A DNA stretch of 11,520 bases from an uncultured Mycoplasma sp. (GTDB lineage: Bacteria; Bacillota_I; Bacilli_A; Mycoplasmatales; Mycoplasmoidaceae), in contig CAMWHH010000010.1 of NCBI GenBank assembly GCA_947174035.1, forward strand, positions 1-11,520, written 5' to 3'. The notes beneath the pieces were generated by a model. The model searched no databases and was not told the DNA's origin. It saw only the letters and a program-made list of their open reading frames with translations. The translations under genes and the position numbers were made by a program. Of the stretch, positions 1-9,900 are shown one piece after another (the first letter of the stretch is position 1; every line of letters starts with the position of its first letter).

Positions 1-1410
1 TTCTAAAGAAACATCTTTTAAAATATTTTTAAATTTTTCATTTAATAAACTAAAAATTTCATTTGAATTAGTTTTTAAATTTTCAAATAATTCAATTGAT
101 TTTTGAGCAAAAAAATTATTATTAGATAAACTATCATCATCAGTTGGAATAACTTTTTGTGCTTTTTCTAATTTTTCACTAACATGAACAATCATTTGAT
201 TGCAGTTATCATCAACATATACAATAAAATTGTCTACAAGTTTTTGTAAAACTTCTTCTTTTAACTCTAATTTTTTAATAAATTCTTCACATATTGAAAA
301 ATAATTTTTACTAATTTCATTTTCAACTGAAACTTTATCAACATGGTTTAAGTATAAATAATAATCAAGTGATTCTTTAGATGACTCAGAAGAACTATAT
401 TTAACTTTTTGCAGATTAATTTTATTTTCAACTTCATTTATAGCCTTTTTAAGTTCTTCTAAATTACTTGTATCAATATAGTTAATACCATTTTCAATAA
501 TTGAATCACTTTGGTTAGTATTTACTTTAACAATGATTTCTTTATCTAATTCATTAATTAATTCATTTTGTAAATCTAAGTAAGAATTATTAATTGTATT
601 TTTATAGCTCTCTTTAATAACTTTAGTTTCTTTTTTTGTTCCACCAGCATTAGTACTAGTAAATAATGAATTTATTTTTTTATTAAATTCATTATTTAGT
701 GCTGTTATTTTTCCAGTAATTTTTTCAATCTTTTGTTCTTTAGTTAAAAACTTATTACCAAATAATTCATTTAAAAAACTTTGTTTATTACTATTAATAC
801 TATTTATTTTTTTAATTTCAGTTTCAAATACAGAGTGAATTTCAGAAAATAAATTTAATGAAATAAAGTTTTCTGCATTATTTTCTATTTCTTCATTTGT
901 ATCTTTATCATTTTCTAAACTATCAGATGAGTTTAAATGTTTTAAAGCATTTTTGTTTAAAAGTTCTAATTTTTCTAATTGTTCACTTAATTTTTCTAAT
1001 TTACTATTTGAATCAGTAGATACCAAAATTTCATCTGTTGAAGATGAAATTTTATCAGACATTTTATTTTCAAAATCTTTTAATAGTAAATTACTATTAC
1101 CATCTGAATTTATAAATTTTTTAAAAAGATCTAAAAAGTGAGATTCTTTATCAAAGTTTTCAATAGCTTTTTCAACTTCATTTTTTAAATATGAAATTTT
1201 CGAAAATAATTTTTCATTATCTTCATCTAAAACATCTAAACTTCTAGAAATTTCAGAATTAACTTTTTCTAAAAACTCTTTCTTCTCTAATGAAATATTA
1301 AAAATTTGTTCATTGACATTTTCATAATGAACATCTGTTATATCTTGTGTTACTTGATCTAATTGTTGTTTTAAATCTTTGATTTTTTCACTTAATTTTC
1401 TATTTTTCAT
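1..1410 (-). CDS. Gene D: coiled-coil structural-type protein, 3' end beyond window
   Basis: I do not recognise this protein. The frame is open from an ATG at 1410 to the left edge without any stop or TGA, giving the first 470 residues; the C-terminus is missing. It is rich in Lys, Glu, Asn, Ser and Leu and looks helical throughout. The clearest heptad-like stretch is residues 137-160 (leucines about every 3-4 residues, as in KLEKLSEQLEKLELL), with further coiled-coil-like parts at 1-90, 195-250 and 275-335. A short Gly/Thr/Ser hinge lies near 251-260. There is no signal peptide, membrane span or nucleotide-binding motif, and no Trp in the visible part. It follows gene C by 23 bases, so it is probably the fourth gene of the same operon. 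A weak ribosome-binding sequence (GTGAG) lies just upstream of the ATG. Scaffold or cytoskeletal function is inferred from composition and neighbours only. Confidence 0.85.
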   Translation of the reverse strand, partial: MKNRKLSEKIKDLKQQLDQVTQDITDVHYENVNEQIFNISLEKKEFLEKVNSEISRSLDVLDEDNEKLFSKISYLKNEVEKAIENFDKESHFLDLFKKFINSDGNSNLLLKDFENKMSDKISSSTDEILVSTDSNSKLEKLSEQLEKLELLNKNALKHLNSSDSLENDKDTNEEIENNAENFISLNLFSEIHSVFETEIKKINSINSNKQSFLNELFGNKFLTKEQKIEKITGKITALNNEFNKKINSLFTSTNAGGTKKETKVIKESYKNTINNSYLDLQNELINELDKEIIVKVNTNQSDSIIENGINYIDTSNLEELKKAINEVENKINLQKVKYSSSESSKESLDYYLYLNHVDKVSVENEISKNYFSICEEFIKKLELKEEVLQKLVDNFIVYVDDNCNQMIVHVSEKLEKAQKVIPTDDDSLSNNNFFAQKSIELFENLKTNSNEIFSLLNEKFKNILKDVSLE

Positions 1411-1433
1411 AATAATCTCACTTTTTAAAAATC

Positions 1434-3773
1434 CTAATCCTCACTAATTAGAGCTAAATAATTTTTATCTCTTTCTACATCTATTAAAACTTTAATTTTT
1501 TGTAATTTGGATTTTACTATTCTTAATTTTAAATTTATATTGTATTTTTTTTCCAATAAATATCTTTTAAAAGCTATTATTCAATAGTGAAAAGATTGAT
1601 TATAGTAATTTTCACCAAAAACTTTCACTAATAAATTCTCTATTTTTTCTAGTTTTTCTTTTACTGTTGTTGTTTCATTGATAAGAATTTGAGACAACTC
1701 TTTTTTTGTAATTTCTTTTTGGTTATCAGAAAGATTTTGAGAGTATTCAAGTTCTGACATAATTTTTTTAACAAAACTATTAAAATCATTAATTTGTTGG
1801 TTCAGTTCTGAACTTAATTCAGCTGTTGGAATTTTTAATAAATCACTATCAAGGTTTTGTAATCCGTTTATTTTTTGTGAAAATTCTTCAATTGGATTTA
1901 CTTCAGATTCTGAATCTAAAAATAACTCTTCTCTTTCTACATTATTAACAAAATTTTCAAAATTATCTTCACTGTATAATTTGTCATCGAATGATTCAGG
2001 TTCAGAACTATTAATTGATTCAATTTCTTCAATTTTTGATTCTTCATTAGGATCTGAATAATCATACTTATAATATGTTTCTTGATTATCTTTCAAAATT
2101 TCTTCTAGACCAATTGTATCTTTTGGAACATAATTAGATTTCTCAAAAGGAGCTCCATCGTCATAATAAAAATCTTGATAATTATCAATTGGAGTAAACT
2201 CTTCAAAATTTTTACTGGTATTATTATAAGAATCATCAAAAGAATTATAGTATTTTGGATTGTTTACATTTTTTTCTAAAACTTTACTAAATTCAATTTC
2301 AAAGTTAACATGTTTGTTCTTATTTGACTCAAAACTAAAGTAAATAATAAATAAATCTATAAGTTTTTTAATTAAAACGAAGTCTTTTTGAAAAGTTTGG
2401 TAAATATGTTTAAATCCATAAGCAGCATTTGATCAGTATGATGATAAATTAATCATAGAAAAAGAAACTTTTTCACTAAATAAATTAATTCTTTCGATAA
2501 AAGTTAAAACTTGATTTTTAAATATTTCTATTTTTTCAATATAACCTGATATTTGAGCAACAAACCCATTCATTCTTCTTGATGAACGTTTTGAAAAATA
2601 AGGTTCATTTTTATAAATACATTCATTAACTGTAGTTAATAAATCTTGTACAACAAAACCAATATATTGCAAACTATTAAAGAAATTTTTATTTAAAAAA
2701 TTTTGGAATTTTTCTACAGAATTAACAAGTGATACTTTTTTAACAAACTCTATTGTTTCTTCACGATAAACATCAATTTCATCTTTTTCTGATAGACTTG
2801 ATATCATAGCTTGACTAATGTCATTTCTACTAACTGAATCTTTAAACTCTTTAATTAAAGAATCTTTGTTTTTATTGAAATCTTTAATTTTTGCTTGATA
2901 ATTATTTTCTAATTGATAAACAATTTTGAATGTTTCAGTAAAAATTCTGTTGATTAAATTCACAAAAGAATCTGTAATCTTTGTAACATCTCTAGTTTCT
3001 CTAAACGAAAAAACATCTGTTGAGTCTAAATCAGATAATAATTCATTGATTTTTTTCTCAAGTTGTTCAATTATTTTATCTTTTTCAGCAGAAATCTCTT
3101 TAGTAGCTTCTTCATTTTGATTAATGTAAACTTCTAAATCAACAAGTTTTTGATTTAAACCTACTCAAGAATCTAAAACTTTATTATATTCTGCTTCTCA
3201 TTCTAAATTAGTACTATACAAATTAGAAATAGTTTGTTGATCAATATCTTTTTCAAGTAATAGATTTTCTATTTTTCTTTGTGATTTATTTAGTAAAGAA
3301 ACTAGTTTTTTGTTTTCTTCTTCATCCTTATCCATTTTTGGAATAACTGTTTCTTGAATAAAACTTGTTATTTCATCAATTTTTTGCATTGCATTATCAA
3401 TATCATCAGTTATTTGTTTTATTTCTTTTTTAGATAAATGATATGCATAAAAAGGAGAAGATTCATCAATATCTAAAGCATTAAAATCATAAAGATTTTC
3501 ATAAACTTTTTCTAATTCTTCATTTCCAGTTTTAGATGATAAAAGTTGTAAATTAATAATTTTTTTATTAATACTTTCTTTGATTAACTGTAAATTTTTA
3601 CTTACTTGTTCATTTTCTTTTAATAAAGAAAACAAATTTTCAGTACCTTGAAAATTTTCAAGATTCTCAAATTTTGAAAGATTTAAAAGAGCTGAATTAT
3701 CTAATTGCATTAATAATTCAGTATATTTCTTTTTAAAATTTACAATTTTATCATTTAAATTTCTTCCATTCAT
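1434..3773 (-). CDS. Gene C: coiled-coil protein with acidic middle and basic C-terminus (779 aa)
   Basis: Unrecognised. Reading TGA as Trp joins what would otherwise be separate fragments: W192 (3198-3200), W203 (3165-3167), W447 (2433-2435) and W731 (1581-1583). The gene ends at a TAG at 1434-1436. Residues 1-250 look coiled coil (Lys/Glu/Leu/Ile-rich). Residues 270-470 look like a helical domain richer in Phe and Tyr. Residues about 490-630 are an Asp/Glu/Asn/Ser/Tyr-rich, probably disordered segment. Residues about 640-720 are helical again. The last ~50 residues after W731 are strongly basic and hydrophobic. The start is the ATG at 3773, one base after the TAA of gene B (TAAAATG), so translation is probably coupled. 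There is no enzyme motif, signal peptide or membrane span. I infer a structural role; the basic tail could bind an acidic partner, nucleic acid or membrane lipid. Confidence 0.88.
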
Positions 3774-3774
3774 T

Positions 3775-6700
3775 TTACAGTTCCACTATTATTCTTTTCT
3801 CTTCATTAATAATTTCTGACTCAAGAGATAAAAGTTCTTTTTGTAATTTTAATAATTTGTCTGTGCTATCTATAATTTCTCTTTCTAAATATAAAGAGCT
3901 TCTATCTTCCATAATTTCAAAAGAATCAACAGAAGAGTCAACATAACTATCATTTATATAAATGTTATTATTAGATTCAACAATGTTATCAATTTTTTTA
4001 CTTAAATTGCTAATTTGTTGGTTGTTTTCTTGTTTTAAAGCATTAATTGAATCTTGAATTTTTTTATCAATTTCACTAGATTGAATTAATTGTTGATTTA
4101 AAATTTGATTTTTAACATCTTGACTTAAAGTTGCTGATTGATAATCAAAATAGAAAGGCTGAACATTCAATTTATTAGGATTATGATTTTTATAAATTTC
4201 ATCAGCAAACTTGTCACTAATAATTTTTTGCAGATTTTTAATTTTGTTTTCTAAATCATCATTTCTATTTGAAAGTCTTGTCACCAAATCTTTTTCTGTA
4301 TTGCTTTCAATTTTTTCATGCAATATTTTAGTAACAGTACCATTACCTTCAACATCTTCATCAAAATTTCACGGAGCATTACCATTAATTGAAATGTCTA
4401 AAATGTCTTTTCCTTCACCAATAAATTCACTTGAATCATTATTTTTATTAGAATAAATAATTTCTTCAGAAATTTCATTAGGACTTTGATGAGATAAATT
4501 AGCAAAATAATTTTTTAAATCTTTTTTCAATTCTAAATCATCACCAACATCAAAATATCTATCATCAATTCTTGGTAAATAATTTGTAGTAATTGGAACA
4601 ATTTCTTTTATAAATTGACTACTTTGAGTAGGCTGATTCAACATTCTATCAGTTAAAGAACCTTCATATCTGCTGTTTATAGCTTTTAAATCTGCTTCAT
4701 ATTGATTTTTTAAAGATTCAATTTCTTTAGAAATAATTTTTTCAACTTCTTCTTTCACATAACTTAATAAATCATCACCATAATAAACTTGATCATTTAA
4801 TGACTGTTTAGCAAAATCAGAAAAATCATACTTATCTAATTTTTTAAGATTATTAATATCTTCAACTTTTGTTAAATCTCTGTCTTTAATTGCATTGTAT
4901 AGACTTTCAATAACACTGTTTTTTTCATCATTTAAAATCATGAATTCATAATCTTGTTTTGTTAAAAGTTCTTCAAGATCTTTCATTTTGCTACTGTTGA
5001 TAGTAATTTTTTTAATTGTTTCATCTAAAATACTATTCATAGCTATATTTTCATTATGAATTCTTTTGTTTTCTGCTTTTAATGCATCAATTTCAAGTTC
5101 TTTACCAAGAAGTTGTTGATTAAAGTCTTGATAAGCCTGAGAACTTAAGAATAAATCATTCAGCTCAGATTCATCAATTACAACATTATTTTTAGGGTTT
5201 GATTTTTCGTCTTCTAAATACTTAACTCTCTCTAAAGATTCTTCAATTTTTTGTTCAAGTAAATTAAATTTGTTGCTCAAGAAAGTTTTTTCTTGATCAA
5301 TCATTGAATAAGGACCTTCAGCTAACAATTGATTCAAATCATTTATAGTATCTTCAGTTTTTTCACGAATTCTGTTTTCATTTTTCAATTGTTTTTCAAG
5401 ATTTGCAAGTTTCTTTTCTAATGATTTAATAATTTCACCTTGCTTATCATCATTTTTCTCAAGAACTAATTTCTCTAATACTCTTTCTTCATTTTCTTGA
5501 ACATTCATAAAATAACTTATAGAATTATTTTTAATTTGCTCAATTTCACTTTGATATTTTTCCATTAATCCCTGCATTTTGCTTTCAACAATTTTGTTTG
5601 CTTCTTTACTAACAATATCTTCAACAGAAACAGCATTAATGTATTCATCTAATTCATTTTCGCCCGCTTTTTCTCTTCTTAATGAGTCTATTTCTCTATA
5701 TAAATCAGTGTTTTGTTGCAATAAAAGTTCTTTTTCATAAATTATTTGGTTAACAAAATTACCAGTTTCTGAAATTTTATTTTCTAATCTAGAAATTAAA
5801 TCATTCTTTTCTTCATAAACTCTTTTTATATCATCAGACTGTTCATTTAAAATTTCTTCTAATTCAGAAATCTTTCTAACATTTGCTAATCATGAATTAT
5901 AAGAATTTTTTAATTCATCATCTTTTGATTGGTTATCAGTTTTTAATTTAAAAATAACATTTTTATAATCATCTAATTGTTTACGATAAATTTGATTTTC
6001 TTTCTGAACAGTAGAAAAATCATTAGTGATAGTTTTTAAAAATTTTTCTAAACTTTTAATTAAAGGTAAAGAAATCTTTTCCAAATTTTCTATTTGATTA
6101 ATTGACAAAACATTGATAGCATTAGTCATTTTTTCAGATGCTTGATCAAATTTCTCAACTGCATTATTAACAGATTTATCTAAAGCTGAAAAATATAACT
6201 CGCTGTCATCTCAAGTTCTTTTGTTATATAAACTAGATAAATGGTAATTACTTTTATCTTCTATTTTATTTAAAGTACTTTGTAAATTAGTGTTTTGTTC
6301 TTCAAGGATTTTGTTGTGTGAAGAAATAATGTCTAATTCTTTTTTAAAGTTTTCTTCAAGTTCACTTAACTTTGCTTCAAAATTATATTCTTGATCATTC
6401 AACAAACCTTGTTTAACTTCTTTTGGACTATAATATTGAAATTCTTGGTTAATCTGATCTAAATATTTATTAAATTCATCAGAAACTTCAGCATATTCTC
6501 TAACTTCACTTGTTAAATAATCTAAATCTTGAATTTGTTCAGCAACAACTGCTTGTGATTCGTCTTTAGCATCGCTAACAACTAAATTTTTATTATTTAA
6601 ATCAAGACCATCAATAAAATTACCAGATTGTTCATTAATTAATTGTTCCCCAAGAGAAACTTTTTTAAGAACTATAGTTAAAGTATAAATAAGATTATCA

Positions 6701-6909
6701 AGATAAGAAATAGCAGAGTTTACAGTTTCATCAAGATTTTCTTTTCTTCTAGAAACATCAGTCAAAAGAATAGGGTTGTCAGGCTCAACTTTTAGCATAT
6801 TGTTAAAAGCAGTTAAAGATTGAAAATAACTACTTTCAATCATTGATTTTTTACTATTTAATTTTTTTAATACTTCCTTTATTTTTGCAACATCTACATA
6901 TTTCTTCAT
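3775..6909 (-). CDS. Gene B: long coiled-coil protein (1044 aa), scaffold-like
   Basis: Unrecognised. In-frame TGA codons at W233 (6211-6213), W847 (4369-4371) and W314+26 (5890-5892, residue 340) join four fragments into one frame that ends in TAA at 3775-3777. Most of the protein looks like long coiled coil: about 180-230, 250-420, 450-520, 590-650 and 870-1044, with Glu/Lys/Leu/Ile/Asn heptad-like spacing. Residues 1-115 contain a helical, less repetitive head (MKKYVDVAKIKEVLKKL...). Residues about 758-862 break the coiled coil with Pro, Gly and aromatic residues (NYLP at 776-779, NAPWNFDEDVEGNG around 843-856). The architecture is reminiscent of coiled-coil cytoskeletal proteins such as M. 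pneumoniae HMW2, but I see no specific homology, and it lacks the Walker motifs of SMC-type proteins. The ATG at 6909 is 10 bases after the stop of gene A; the only ribosome-binding candidate is a weak TAGGTAA. Third-party function is inference. Confidence 0.88.
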
Positions 6910-6919
6910 CTTAATTTAC

Positions 6920-9900
6920 CTAAATATTCTTAAACTTAATTTTTATGTTTTCAATATCATAAATTGAATCATCATTTATATTTAAGTCCTCTAAACCCTT
7001 TATTACATCATCTAACTCATTAGTTACATTTTCTTTGATTTTATCAATGAATTTTTCACTGTTATCAATCAATTCTTTACTAATTTTTTCCTGTCTTTCT
7101 TTCTTTAATTTATCTAAAGTAAAATTATAATTGTTATTTTCTAAATTTTGTGAGTCTTTTTCATTTGTTTTAATAGAATTAGAAACATCATTATTTTCAA
7201 AATCAATATTTACTGTTTCAATATTTTCTGGAATAGAAACTTCAACTTCATTTTTATTTTCTTGATTTTGAGTTTCGCTTAAATCAATAACATTTAGGTT
7301 TTGTTCATCTAAAAAACTAATATCTTCTGTTTTTTTGCTATCAAATTCATTAATTTCTTTATTACTCAAATCAACTAAATTTAAATTTATTTCATAATCT
7401 TTTTCTTTAACTGCAAAGTCTTTAGAAAGATTATTATCATTAATCAAATTATCAGATTTTTCTAGTAAATCAGAAGTGGTTAAATCTATTTCTTGATTTA
7501 TTTTTTCTTCAAAAACATCATATTGACTACTATTAAAATCTTCATCAAATAAAATATTATGGTCTGAACCATTTTCATTAAAATCACTAACTTTTCCAGC
7601 TACTAAACTATCACTAAAATTAATTATTTTGGGAGCTTCCTTTTTTTTGTTTACTGGTTCAATATATTCTGGACCATTAAATTCTTCAAATAAAAAATTA
7701 TTTTTTATTTTGTTTTCTTGGTGATCTTTTTCAGATATTTTATATAGTTCATTTTCTAAAGGAACATAATTTTTTATTTTTAAAGAAATAAATAATTCTA
7801 CAGTTTTAACTATTTTTTTTACTGGTTCAATATATTCTGGACCATTAAATTCTTCAAATAAAAAATTAGCATTTATTCTATTGATTTCATGATCTTTATT
7901 AGTTATTTTGTATAATTCTTCAGCAGAAGGAACATAATTTTTTGCTACTAAAGTGGTTTCATGAAATTCATTTTCTTTAATTTTTTCAACACCTATAAAA
8001 GAACTGTTTTTAAATTCATGAATAATAAATTCAAAGTCTTTTAAAACTAAAACTTCTTCAGAAATTTCTTCATCATTGTTTTTTTCTTCTTCAAATTCAA
8101 TTGGGTTTATCTGTGGGGCAAATGAATCATCTTTTTTAAACTCATTTTCTTCTTCTAAATTTAAAAATTCTTCATCGTTTTCATTATTTTCTTTTTTTTC
8201 TTCTGATTCAAAAGAATCTAGAAAATTAATTTTAGTTGGTTCTTTAATTTCAGAAAATAAATCTTTTTCATTGTTATAACCAAAAACATCATAAACACTA
8301 TTTTTAAAAAATTCTTTAGATTTTTCTTGTAAATCAAAATCATTGCTATCATAATTTTTATTTGAAAAATCTATTGGATTGATTATTATTTCAACATTGT
8401 TTTCAGCTTTTTGTTTACTAAGTTTGTTTTTATCTTCGTAGAAAGATATAATTTCTTCTTTGTTTTTGTTTACTATCTCAGTTAATAAACTCTTGTCATC
8501 TTCTGAAGAAAAATTTTCAACTGTATAGTCTTTTGAAAAACTTTCAGATCTTTTAAATTCATTAAACAAGAACTCATCATCTTTGTTAAATTTTTCTTTT
8601 TCAGTTTGATTATTAGCAGAATCTAATTTATTTGAAATTTCACTAATAATACTTTTTAATTCATTCAACTCAGTAATACTGCTTTTTTCTCATTTTGATA
8701 AAGTTGAATTAATTTCTCCAATTTCATAATCCATTTTTTTATTTAATTCATTAATTCTTAAATGCAAAACTTTTTGATTATGAGCATTATTTAAATAATC
8801 TGTTTTTTTGCTAATTACATGATTGTTATATTTTTGATTTTTTGAATTTTTTTTATTTCTTTTATCAAAATAAAAACCATTATTTGAATTTAAAACATTT
8901 TCATTATTTAATGATGAATTTATTTCTCTGATTTTTGAAAAAGATGAAGAAGGAAATTGTGAATTTAAAATTCTTTCATTCAAATAGTTTTTAATAGTTT
9001 CTGTTTGATTATCAAATAATAATTTTCGATAAGATTCATCAACTAATGTAGCTTTAAAATTTCCACTCATATTTTGAATTTGATTATTTAAAATATCAAA
9101 TTTATTAGAGATTTCTTTTTCAAAAAGTTTCTGATTTGATTTGATTTCATCAATTGTATTTTTTTCACATGGTTTGTTAAAATCTTTTTTGCAATTACAT
9201 GAAATTTCATGATTTTTTAAAACTAAAATGTCATTTGTAAAAGAATCATTTATATTTTTTTGTTTACATTCACAATGATGATGCTTTGTATCGCAGTGAT
9301 TGTGGTGATGATGATCTTTATTAAAACCTTCTGTTTTATCATGTTCATCATGGTGCTTTTTATGATGATTATTTATTTTATGTTCATCTTCATTATCATT
9401 GTCTCCAACAGGAAAATTGATTAACTTATCATCATTACTATCATTGTTTACACTGTCTAAATGTTTTTCAGAAAGATCAAATAATGATTTATCAATTTCA
9501 GATGATGAAAAATTTATTGGATAATCAATAGTCTTATCATAATCCATCTCTTTAAATCTATTGATATTTTCTGGATTTAATAGTCATTTTTGAACATCCA
9601 ATTCTTTTCAATTTTCACTAATAGCTTTTGAGTGAACCTCATCAAGCATTTCTTCATCACAATAACCTAATTTTTCAGAAATAATTGTTTTGATTTTCTT
9701 TTTTGATAAATAACTAAAATATGTATCATCATCAAAACTATCTTCTTTCAAAATGTTTTTATTCATATTGTAATCATTTAACAAACTTTGTAAATTTTCA
9801 GATTCTTCTATTTCAAATGAATCATCTTTTAATTCATATTCTTTATTTTTTTCCATATTTCAACTACTTAATCCATTTGAATGTTCTTTTATATAATTGT

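Noticed and set aside
953..1141. Short plus-strand frames inside the operon (for example 953-1141, 2926-3120, 4211-4456, 8076-8279, 9721-10017, 10115-10312)
   Set aside because: They are antisense to continuous long minus-strand genes, have Phe/Ser/Leu/Ile-rich compositions expected of reversed Lys/Glu-rich codons, and lack ribosome-binding sites.
4324..4400. EAGR box (aromatic/glycine-rich motif of M. pneumoniae terminal-organelle proteins) in gene B or A
   Set aside because: The only Gly/aromatic patch (around NAPWNFDEDVEGNG) lacks the repeated W-G-Y/D-E-N-G pattern; the similarity is composition only.
3775..6909. SMC/condensin or MukB-type ATPase for gene B
   Set aside because: No Walker A (GxxxxGKS/T), signature or Walker B motif in any part of the translated protein.
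7502..7939. CRISPR-like or tandem non-coding repeat array
   Set aside because: The repeats are in frame, coding, only two good copies, and spaced by conserved codons.
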